From: an uncultured Clostridium sp.
GTDB lineage: Bacteria; Bacillota; Clostridia; Clostridiales; Clostridiaceae
Assembly (NCBI RefSeq): GCF_934754915.1
Contig: NZ_CAKVKB010000106.1
Location: forward strand, 1-11,421
Direction of reading: 5' to 3'
Length of the DNA: 11,421 nt
This document shows positions 5,911 through 11,421 of the stretch, in pieces. The notes under the pieces are model-generated. The model had not been told where the DNA came from and did not search any database. It saw only the letters and a program-made list of their open reading frames with translations. Each line of letters begins with the position of its first letter. Position 1 is the stretch's first letter. Position numbers and translations under genes: made by a program.

Positions 5911-6720
5911 TTGAAAATTTTTATAAATGGAAAATCTGTTAATACAGACTGCTCTACCCTTTATGAATTACGTGATAGATATCACAAAAATGAAAAAAAT
6001 CTAATAACAATTTTTAATGGATTTCAAACTTATGATGATTTTATTCTTAATGAAAATGATAATGTAAGCTTTATAATAAAAGGCTGTATGCCAAGCCAGG
6101 ATGAATTTGAGGCTTTAATGTGTGCAAGACATACTCCTCATGTTTTTGAAAAAGTAAAAAAAGCCCATGTTGCTGTTGCAGGTCTTGGCGGTCTTGGATC
6201 TAATATAGCTGTCAACCTTGCAAGAACAGGTGTAGGACATTTACATCTAATCGATTTTGATATTGTTGAACCAAGTAATCTTAACCGTCAGCAATATAAA
6301 ATTAAACATCTTGGAATGTATAAAACTGAAGCCTTGAAAAATGAAATTCAGGAAATAAATCCTTTTATAAAAGTAACCATCGATACAGTAAAAGTAACTC
6401 CTGAAAATATAAAATCTCTTTTTGAAAATGAAGATATAATATGTGAAGCTTTTGACAACCCAGAAGCAAAAGCTATGATTGTCAATTGCATAATAGAAAA
6501 TTTTCCAAACAAAAAACTTGTCTCTGCTTCAGGAATGGCTGGATTCGAAAGCAGCAACACAATAATCACAAAAAAAATCACCAAAAACTTTTATCTGTGC
6601 GGTGATGGAAAAACAGGAGCAAAAGTTGGACGAGGCTTGATGGCTCCACGTGTAAGCATATGTGCAGGACATGAAGCAAATATGATTTTAAGACTTATTC
6701 TTGAAATTGAAGAAGTATAA
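5911..6720 (+). CDS. thiF: ThiS adenylyltransferase ThiF with N-terminal ThiS-like domain
   Basis: This E1-like enzyme activates the ThiS C-terminus with ATP for sulfur transfer. It is 269 aa from the TTG. Residues 1-62 (starting MKIFINGKSVN) resemble a ThiS or ubiquitin fold but end in FIIKGCMPS rather than Gly-Gly, so this domain cannot itself carry sulfur. The E1 Rossmann domain follows, with GLGGLG (91-96), LIDFDIVEPSNLNRQQ (113-128) including the ATP-contacting Asp, Arg and Gln, and Lys138 in YKTEAL. The paired CxxC zinc ligands of E. coli ThiF are absent; single cysteines occur at 230 and 251. The product ends soon after the E1 core. This matches the clostridial ThiF family 2 type. A 169-base gap separates it from thiG. 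Confidence 0.9.
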   Translation: MKIFINGKSVNTDCSTLYELRDRYHKNEKNLITIFNGFQTYDDFILNENDNVSFIIKGCMPSQDEFEALMCARHTPHVFEKVKKAHVAVAGLGGLGSNIAVNLARTGVGHLHLIDFDIVEPSNLNRQQYKIKHLGMYKTEALKNEIQEINPFIKVTIDTVKVTPENIKSLFENEDIICEAFDNPEAKAMIVNCIIENFPNKKLVSASGMAGFESSNTIITKKITKNFYLCGDGKTGAKVGRGLMAPRVSICAGHEANMILRLILEIEEV

Positions 6721-6889
6721 ATCAATCAAAATACAGTAATAATTTTACTATAAAAATTGAATTTAAATACCACATAAATTTTCAGTATTAAATTATTTGA
6801 AATAAACATAGAACAATAAAATAAATTGCATATACACAATATAAGTCGTAATTTGATTAGATAATTTACTAGAGAGAGGATAATTATAA

Positions 6890-7666
6890 ATGAATAAGAA
6901 CAATGATAAATTAATAATTGGTGAACACGAATTCGATTCACGTTTCATATTAGGAAGCGGAAAATATTCTTTAGACTTAATAAATGCTGCTGTTGAAAAT
7001 GCTGGTGCACAAATAATAACATTAGCAGTAAGACGTGCAAATTCAGGAGGTCCAGATAACATATTAAATTACATTCCAAAAAATGTAACATTACTCCCTA
7101 ATACTTCTGGTGCTCGTAATGCTGAGGAAGCTGTACATATTGCACATCTTGCAAGAGAACTTGGATGTGGCGATTTTGTAAAAATAGAAATAATGCGAGA
7201 TTCAAAATATCTTCTTCCAGACAACTCTGAAACAATAAAAGCTACAGAAATTCTTGCAAAAGAGGGTTTTGTTGTAATGCCTTATATGTATCCAGATCTT
7301 AATGTTGCAAGAGACCTTGTAAATGCTGGTGCTGCTGCTGTGATGCCTCTTGCTTCTCCTATTGGAACAAACAAAGGTTTATGCACTAAAGATTTTATTA
7401 AAATATTAATTGATGAAATAGACCTTCCTATAATTGTAGATGCTGGTATAGGCAGACCTTCTCAGGCATGTGAAGCAATGGAAATGGGTGCTGCTGCTAT
7501 AATGGCAAACACTGCAATTGCAACTGCTGGAGATATTCCTGCCATGGCTTCTGCATTTAAAAATGCAATAGAAGCAGGAAGAACTGCATATCTTGCTGGT
7601 CTTGGAAGAGTACTTGAAGGCAGGGCTTCTGCATCATCACCTCTTACTGGATTTTTACAGGATTAA
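6890..7666 (+). CDS. thiG: Thiazole synthase ThiG
   Basis: ThiG is a TIM-barrel enzyme that condenses deoxyxylulose 5-phosphate, dehydroglycine and ThiS-thiocarboxylate into thiazole phosphate. It is 258 aa, the normal family size. Lys98 in DFVKIEI is the expected Schiff-base lysine. Other conserved segments are FILGSGKY (20-26), LAVRRAN, LLPNTSGARNAEEAV, PLASPIGTNKGL and the phosphate-binding VDAGIGRPSQA. GAGAGGA lies 9 bases before the ATG. The preceding 169-base gap is AT-rich. It has only a poor promoter candidate (TTGCAT at 6826, 17 bases, TAATTT at 6849) and no terminator, so thiG is most likely cotranscribed with thiSF. Confidence 0.96.
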   Translation: MNKNNDKLIIGEHEFDSRFILGSGKYSLDLINAAVENAGAQIITLAVRRANSGGPDNILNYIPKNVTLLPNTSGARNAEEAVHIAHLARELGCGDFVKIEIMRDSKYLLPDNSETIKATEILAKEGFVVMPYMYPDLNVARDLVNAGAAAVMPLASPIGTNKGLCTKDFIKILIDEIDLPIIVDAGIGRPSQACEAMEMGAAAIMANTAIATAGDIPAMASAFKNAIEAGRTAYLAGLGRVLEGRASASSPLTGFLQD

Positions 7667-7687
7667 TATTAAAGGAGGACTATTAAA

Positions 7688-8857
7688 ATGATAGATGTAA
7701 AGGACCGTATTGATCATATGAAATATCTTCCCGACATGGAAGTCTTAAAAGATTCAACTGTTATGGATGAGGTAATCTCAAAAATGAATGCTTATGATTA
7801 CAATAAATATACAGGATTAGATGTTATGAGAGCATTAAACAAAGATGTTTTAGCTCCAGAGGATTTCGCTGCACTTCTATCTCCTGCTGCTTTTCCATTT
7901 CTTGAACAGATGGCACAAAGAGCCCAAAAAGAAACACGTAAACATTTTGGAAATTCAGTAAATATGTTTACTCCAATATATATTGCAAATTACTGTGAAA
8001 ACTACTGTATCTATTGTGGATTCAACTGTCATAATAAAATAAGACGTGCAAAGCTTAATAGAGAAGAAATAGATCGTGAAATGGCTGCAATAGCTAAAAC
8101 AGGACTTAAGGAAATTCTCATTCTTACAGGTGAAAGTCCTACCATGTCAAGTGTAGAATATATTGGCGAAGCATGTAAAATTGCTAAGAAATATTTCAAA
8201 GTCATAGGACTTGAAGTATATCCTATGAACAGTGACCAATATGCTTATCTTCATAAATGTGGTGCTGACTATGTCACTGTATTTCAGGAAACATACAACA
8301 GTGATAAATATGAAACACTTCACCTTGCAGGACATAAACGTATATTTCCTTACAGACTTAATGCTCAGGAACGTGCATTAAAAGGCGGAATGAGAGGTGT
8401 AGGATTTGCTGTCCTTCTTGGACTTGATGATTTTAGAAAAGATGCCTTTGCAACTGGTATTCATGCATATCTTCTTCAAAGAAAATATCCACATGCTGAA
8501 ATTGCATTTTCATGTCCTCGTCTTCGTCCAATAATAAATAATGATAAAATTAATCCTAAAGATGTACATGAACCGCAGCTTCTTCAGGTAATCTGTGCAT
8601 ACAGAATATTCATGCCTTTTGCAAGTTTGACAATATCAACTCGTGAGCAGGCATCATTCCGTGATAACGTCATAGGAATTGCTGCCACAAAAATTTCTGC
8701 AGGTGTGTGCGTAGGAATTGGTGGACGAGTTGATGGTGAAGAAGAAAAAGGTGATGAACAATTTGAAATTTCGGATTCAAGAAATGTTGAAGAAATTTAC
8801 AATTCAATATTAAATCATGGACTCCAGCCAGTAATGAGTGATTATGTCTATGTATAA
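7688..8857 (+). CDS. thiH: 2-Iminoacetate synthase ThiH, radical SAM tyrosine lyase
   Basis: ThiH cleaves tyrosine to dehydroglycine and p-cresol using a 4Fe-4S cluster and S-adenosylmethionine, supplying ThiG. It is 389 aa, slightly longer than E. coli ThiH. The radical-SAM triad CxxxCxxC is Cys103, Cys107 and Cys110 in NYCENYCIYCGF. The following LILTGESP and VEVYP-like (GLEVYPM) strands, GADYVTVFQETYN and HKRIFPYRLNAQERA are typical of ThiH, and the C-terminal TISTREQASFRDN is the family signature. AAAGGAGG lies 9 bases before the ATG, and thiG ends 21 bases upstream. The use of ThiH rather than the oxygen-dependent glycine oxidase ThiO fits an anaerobe. The 3' end overlaps the next gene. 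Confidence 0.96.
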   Translation: MIDVKDRIDHMKYLPDMEVLKDSTVMDEVISKMNAYDYNKYTGLDVMRALNKDVLAPEDFAALLSPAAFPFLEQMAQRAQKETRKHFGNSVNMFTPIYIANYCENYCIYCGFNCHNKIRRAKLNREEIDREMAAIAKTGLKEILILTGESPTMSSVEYIGEACKIAKKYFKVIGLEVYPMNSDQYAYLHKCGADYVTVFQETYNSDKYETLHLAGHKRIFPYRLNAQERALKGGMRGVGFAVLLGLDDFRKDAFATGIHAYLLQRKYPHAEIAFSCPRLRPIINNDKINPKDVHEPQLLQVICAYRIFMPFASLTISTREQASFRDNVIGIAATKISAGVCVGIGGRVDGEEEKGDEQFEISDSRNVEEIYNSILNHGLQPVMSDYVYV

Positions 8858-9503
8858 AATTCTTTCAGTTACTAATCGTCATTTATGTAAAACTGATTTT
8901 TTAAAGCAGATAGAAAAAATATGTATATTAAATAAGAAAATTCAGACACATTCTAAAATGTGTAAAAATTTAAATTTCTTAAAAGATATCATTTCAATTT
9001 CAATTGTCCTCAGAGAAAAAGACCTGAGTGAAAGAAATTATAAAATTCTAGCATCAAAGGTATTAAAAATATGTGAAGAATATAATACTGAATGTATTCT
9101 TCATTCTTATTACAATACTGCAGAGGAACTTGGAGTAAAAAAAATACATCTTCCATTAAAAACTTTACAAGATACTCCAGAAATTATTCATAAATTTGAT
9201 TCTGTAGGAGTTTCAATCCATTCTATTGAAGATGCAGCTATTGCTCATGACCTTAGTGCTTCATATATAACTGCTGGACATATTTTTGATACAGACTGTA
9301 AAAAAGGTATTCCTGGAAGAGGCCTTTCTTTCTTAAGAAATGTTGTAAAATATATAGATATGCCTGTCTTTGCAATAGGCGGAATATCTCCTTTAAACAT
9401 AAAACAGGTTATTGAATGTGGTGCATCAGGTGTATGTATTATGTCTGGTTTAATGGCTATAGACAATCCTGAAGATTTTTTTAATATATGTTCTTCCAAT
9501 TAA
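8850..9503 (+). CDS. tenI: Thiazole tautomerase TenI (ThiE-like fold)
   Basis: This TIM-barrel protein of the ThiE/TenI family has 217 aa from the ATG at 8850 (MYKILSVTNRHLC). The segment TAGHIFDTDCKKGIPGRG (141-158) follows TenI, which has a catalytic His after Gly (His144 here). ThiE has GPIFPT at this place and should also keep aspartates for Mg-pyrophosphate, which are not evident here (HSYYNTAEEL, IHLPL). TenI aromatises the thiazole phosphate made by ThiG. Residues about 26-47 look like an extra lysine- and asparagine-rich insert between strand 1 and SIVLREKD. The start overlaps thiH by 8 bases with only a weak GAGTGA ahead, implying translational coupling; ATG 8844 and GTG 8838 are alternatives. 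Automatic annotation may call it ThiE. Confidence 0.8.
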   Translation: MYKILSVTNRHLCKTDFLKQIEKICILNKKIQTHSKMCKNLNFLKDIISISIVLREKDLSERNYKILASKVLKICEEYNTECILHSYYNTAEELGVKKIHLPLKTLQDTPEIIHKFDSVGVSIHSIEDAAIAHDLSASYITAGHIFDTDCKKGIPGRGLSFLRNVVKYIDMPVFAIGGISPLNIKQVIECGASGVCIMSGLMAIDNPEDFFNICSSN

Positions 9504-9669
9504 CAATTCATGATAAATGATAATCTTTTTGATTATTATATGATTTTATTATTAGAACATATATGTAATTAATCCTATAACTTAAACAATGACTTTACGC
9601 AAAACTTTATTATTGCTGATTATAAATTATTAAAAATCATTTAAATTTAAATAATTACAACAGTAAAAC

Positions 9670-9724
9670 AAATATAAAATTCCCTCTTATAGCACATTGC
9701 TTATTAAGAGGGAATTTTATATTT
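9670..9724. terminator. Bidirectional terminator between the thi operon and luxS
   Basis: Bases 9670-9689 pair perfectly with 9705-9724 over 20 bp, with the core AAAATTCCCTCTTA against TAAGAGGGAATTTT and a 15-base loop. T-rich sequence follows the core on both strands. It lies 15 bases beyond the luxS stop codon, so it is mainly the luxS terminator, but it can also stop thi transcripts running 170 bases past tenI. Confidence 0.85.
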
Positions 9725-9739
9725 TCATAGTATGAAATT

Positions 9740-10219
9740 TTATTCTGGATATATTAATCTTTCTTCAGTTATGTTTAATAAAACTTCATCAAGATATTTT
9801 TTTGCAAGATATTTTGCCATTGGAAGATTCATGTCCAAATAGTTTCCACAATCTCTTGCAGAAGCTCCCGGAACATCTCCTTCAAAATCTGCAATAAATT
9901 TATACATTTCAGTAAGAAGTCCAACGATATCCTTTGATTCATAATCACCACTTAATATTAAGTAGAAACCAGTTCTGCATCCCATTGGTCCAAAATAAAC
10001 TGTCTTATCTGCAAAGTCCTTATGATTTCTTAAAAAAGTTGCAGCCAAATGTTCTATTGTATGCATTTCAGCAGTATTCATAACTGGTTCATAGTTTGGT
10101 CTTGTCATTCTAAGATCAAATGTAGTAAGCACTACATCATTAAATCTGTCTTTTCTTGAAACATAAACCCCTGGAAGAAGATTTAAATGATTTATTGTAA
10201 AACTTGCAATCTTTTCCAC
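9740..10219 (-). CDS. luxS: S-ribosylhomocysteine lyase LuxS
   Basis: LuxS splits S-ribosylhomocysteine into homocysteine and DPD, the precursor of autoinducer 2, as part of the activated methyl cycle. It has 159 aa from the GTG at 10219 (MEKIASFTINHLNLLPGVYV, the usual family N-terminus). Metal ligands are His53 and His57 in HTIEHL plus Cys124 in SARDCGNY; catalytic Glu56 and Cys81 (GPMGCRTGF) are present. A GTG nine bases further upstream (10228) starts inside the Shine-Dalgarno AGGAG and is unlikely. luxS stands alone here: no pfs/mtnN or methionine genes are next to it, and no S-box is seen in its short leader. Confidence 0.96.
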   Translation of the reverse strand: MEKIASFTINHLNLLPGVYVSRKDRFNDVVLTTFDLRMTRPNYEPVMNTAEMHTIEHLAATFLRNHKDFADKTVYFGPMGCRTGFYLILSGDYESKDIVGLLTEMYKFIADFEGDVPGASARDCGNYLDMNLPMAKYLAKKYLDEVLLNITEERLIYPE

Positions 10220-10227
10220 AAATCTCA

Positions 10228-10232
10228 CTCCT
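10228..10232 (-). promoter_or_regulatory. luxS Shine-Dalgarno that decides the start
   Basis: AGGAG on the minus strand ends 8 bases before GTG at 10219. Its last G is the first base of the upstream candidate GTG at 10228, which excludes that codon as a normal start. Confidence 0.7.
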
Positions 10233-10260
10233 ATTCATATTTAATATACATTACATTTAT

Positions 10261-10289
10261 ATATTATCATTGATGATTTATATTATCAA
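10261..10289 (-). promoter_or_regulatory. Candidate luxS promoter
   Basis: On the minus strand TTGATA (10289-10284) and TAATAT (10266-10261) are 17 bases apart, giving a leader of about 35 bases. The word TATATTATCA is directly repeated at 10260-10269 and 10279-10288, 19 bases apart, across this promoter, which could be an operator or simple AT-rich repetition. Confidence 0.45.
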
Positions 10290-10336
10290 TATACGTCCAT
10301 CTAAACACTATTTATCTTAACAGAAATAGTAATTTT

Positions 10337-10522
10337 CTATTTCATTATTCCACCATGAAAGTAGCATTCATACACCTTTTCATTATTACAATAAATTTCT
10401 TCATATCCTTGAAACCATGTAAAATTTCCTACAACCTTACATTTGTAAATATATTCTCCAGATTGATAATATTCAGGACCTCGATATGGCATGTCAATAT
10501 CAAAATCTGACCCAGGAAGATC
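10337..10522 (-). pseudogene. C-terminal remnant of a DUF5680-like protein
   Basis: The minus strand is open for 62 codons ending in TAG at 10337, with no start codon at its 5' side. The translation reads DLPGSDFDIDMPYRGPEYY and continues through SGEYIYKC, WFQGYEEIYC and VYECYFHGG. The pattern PGSxxD, then a paired Tyr-rich strand, then G-x-EE-x-Y and a final Y-x-x-x-GG, resembles the end of DUF5680-type domains of clostridial and bacillar proteins; I give this family name with moderate confidence. The fragment stops abruptly where the plus-strand XRE remnant begins, so both have lost their 5' parts at about 10500-10522. It is unlikely to be expressed. Confidence 0.5.
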
Positions 10523-10662
10523 TTGCTAAGAAAGTAGGTGTAAGACGTGAAACAATAATGAGATTAGAAGCAGCAAAGTATAATCCTTCACTAAAACTTG
10601 CAATTGATATATCTCATGTAGTTGATGCATCTATTGAAGATTTATTTATATTTGAAGATTAA
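10486..10662 (+). pseudogene. XRE-family (Cro/CI-type) repressor, 5'-truncated remnant
   Basis: The 58-codon frame from ATG 10486 begins MACQYQ and then reads NLTQEDLAKKVGVRRETIMR, followed by LEAAKYNPSLKLAIDI and ending in ASIEDLFIFED. This is the helix 2-helix 3 (recognition) part and the normal C-terminus of a short YozG-like helix-turn-helix regulator of about 65-70 aa. The expected first helix (usually MKNRIKELR or similar) is replaced by MACQYQ, which is read from the adjoining DUF5680 remnant. There is no good Shine-Dalgarno before the ATG. It is probably a truncated gene, though a short functional protein cannot be excluded. A strong terminator overlaps its stop codon. Confidence 0.7.
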
Positions 10663-10709
10663 AAAGTATTATTAGTGCTTAAAATATTTGCACTAATAAT
10701 ACTTTTTTT
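10661..10709. terminator. Shared bidirectional terminator
   Basis: AAAAAGTATTATTAGTGC (10661-10678) pairs perfectly with 10690-10707 over 18 bp around an 11-base loop, and T-tracts (or A-tracts read from the other side) flank it. The left arm contains part of the XRE stop codon and the right side touches the stop codon of the convergent small gene, so one element ends both transcripts. Confidence 0.88.
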
Positions 10710-10968
10710 AGCGTATCTCTTCAATTGCAAGAAGTCTTGGTTCTTTGTTCTTCTGAATCTTAACATATATTTTTGCCATTTTCATTTGAATAGTTTCAAG
10801 CATTGTCTTGACTTTACATATAAAATAATAATCTTCTATTCCATTAGTTATAACAGCTATTGGATTAAAGTTCCATCCATTTATGCCATCTAAAGCTGTA
10901 TTTAATATTTCTTTATCATCATCTGTCACTTCATTTTTTATTTCTAATTGTGCCACTTCTTTATTCAT
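10708..10968 (-). CDS. Small protein of unknown function
   Basis: I do not recognise this 86-aa protein. It starts MNKEVAQLEIKNEVTDDD and has a charged N-terminal part, a central segment with aromatic and aliphatic residues (NGWNFNPIAVITNGIEDYYF, about 30-49), and a lysine-rich C-terminal half that looks helical (KTMLETIQMKMAKIYVKIQK). There is no signal peptide or membrane segment, so it is probably cytosolic. AAGGTG lies about 7 bases before the ATG and the gene ends in a perfect terminator, both signs of a real gene. Amino-acid composition is like that of its neighbours. It faces the XRE remnant convergently. The gene call is fairly secure, the function unknown. Confidence 0.7.
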   Translation of the reverse strand: MNKEVAQLEIKNEVTDDDKEILNTALDGINGWNFNPIAVITNGIEDYYFICKVKTMLETIQMKMAKIYVKIQKNKEPRLLAIEEIR

Positions 10969-11024
10969 TTAATCACCTTCCATAATTTATAACCTTATTT
11001 TTCATTTATCTCTATATTATTGCC

Positions 11025-11054
11025 AATATACTAATTTCTAATACAATACTTCAA
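11025..11054 (-). promoter_or_regulatory. Candidate promoter of the small unknown gene
   Basis: On the minus strand TTGAAG (11054-11049) and TATATT (11030-11025) are separated by 18 bases, about 57 bases upstream of the ATG at 10968. Both hexamers are imperfect, and AT-rich spacers yield such matches often. Confidence 0.3.
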
Positions 11055-11421
11055 TTAATTCTCATAAAATCAAATATTAGTTTTTATAAGCCATCTCCTC
11101 TCACATATATTTTTTATATGTCTATATTACAATTTATTTCTATATAATAGCTTAACAACTAATTAAACAATTCTTAAAAAATTATTATATTTTTTGACAT
11201 TTTATGTTCTCTTATTAATTTAAAATATTAGTTATAATTCTATAGAAGGAGTTATTATAGATATTTCTGCCAAACAGCTTCAATATACAGCATTATTCTT
11301 GTAATTCATAAGATAAAATATATTACATCCTATACATTAAAAAACTACATATTATATTCTCTTAATAACCAGTGCATATTCTCTAAGAAAATTTAAACAT
11401 AATTCACCTTAACAACATTAA
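11055..11421. other. Non-coding AT-rich stretch at the right edge
   Basis: About 370 bases carry no convincing gene on either strand. Visible items are a small AT hairpin (ACATATA 11103-11109 with TATATGT 11115-11121, no U-tract), a TTGACA at 11194-11199 without a properly spaced -10, a TATAAT at 11233-11238, and the Shine-Dalgarno-led short frame at 11244-11304 described separately. Nothing was found in 11305-11421. Confidence 0.6.
11244..11304 (+). other. Shine-Dalgarno followed by a 14-codon frame without ATG
   Basis: AGAAGGAG (11244-11251) is followed 5 bases later by ATA and then codons for DISAKQLQYTALFL and TAA at 11302. The spacing is right for a start at 11257, but the codon is ATA, one base from ATG. 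A TATAAT lies just upstream at 11233-11238, too close to the Shine-Dalgarno for a normal leader. This could be the decayed start of a lost gene, a leader peptide using a rare start, or chance. I do not recognise the peptide. Confidence 0.25.

Noticed and set aside
6721..6889. Possible internal promoter or terminator between thiF and thiG
   Set aside because: The best promoter match (TTGCAT, 17 bases, TAATTT) is poor, and only short AT hairpins without U-tracts are present. A half-match to a CodY box near 6778 is only about 10 of 15.
8946..8963. Terminator inside tenI
   Set aside because: The 7-bp stem ACACATT/AATGTGT is followed by A rather than T on the plus strand and lies in an intact reading frame.
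9518..9538. Hairpin directly after tenI as its terminator
   Set aside because: TGATAATC pairs with GATTATTA, but the stem is all A-T apart from one G-C and one G-T pair, and no run of T follows; the 20-bp stem at 9670-9724 is far better.
10323..10343. Terminator after the DUF5680-like remnant
   Set aside because: GAAATAG/CTATTTC is a weak 7-bp stem and no U-tract follows on the minus strand.
11075..11105. Minus-strand GAGAGGAG followed by ATG GCT TAT AAA AAC TAA
   Set aside because: The ribosome binding site abuts the ATG with no spacing and the frame is only five codons.

Overview
The window is strongly AT-rich in both genes and spacers. Its gene content (a tyrosine-dependent ThiH instead of an oxygen-dependent ThiO, a SEC-C methionine aminopeptidase, a clostridial-type ThiF, LuxS, and clear AAGGAGG-type ribosome binding sites) points to a low-GC anaerobic Firmicute, most likely Clostridium sensu stricto. 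No ribosomal RNA, tRNA, CRISPR array, insertion sequence or phage module was seen.

Layout. Bases 1-5427 hold three minus-strand housekeeping genes with separate signals: recQ (DNA helicase, with a LexA-like operator just upstream), map (methionine aminopeptidase with an N-terminal SEC-C zinc motif, followed by a good terminator) and a dbpA/yxiN-type DEAD-box RNA helicase. The extreme left edge carries a CodY-like palindrome and a Shine-Dalgarno sequence that appear to belong to a further minus-strand gene starting just outside the window. Bases 5428-5711 are a divergent control region.

Bases 5579-9503 form a plus-strand thiazole operon, thiS-thiF-thiG-thiH-tenI. ThiF activates the ThiS C-terminus as a sulfur carrier. 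ThiH makes dehydroglycine from tyrosine by radical-SAM chemistry. ThiG builds the thiazole phosphate from DXP, dehydroglycine and ThiS-thiocarboxylate. The last gene looks like the thiazole tautomerase TenI rather than ThiE. A perfect consensus promoter (TTGACA, 17 bp, TATAAT) drives the operon, but the leader has no recognisable TPP riboswitch. In its place is a compact, relatively GC-rich hairpin followed by six T, placed only about 15 nt after the predicted start of transcription. This is the best candidate in the window for undescribed regulation.

Bases 9504-11421 are less dense. A bidirectional terminator precedes minus-strand luxS. Next to luxS are two abutting gene remnants that both lack their 5' ends: a minus-strand C-terminal DUF5680-like fragment and a plus-strand XRE repressor fragment. 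This is what a deletion across a divergent gene pair would leave. The XRE remnant shares a perfect 18-bp terminator stem with a small convergent gene of unknown function. The last 450 bases carry no convincing gene, only a possible 14-codon peptide or decayed start.
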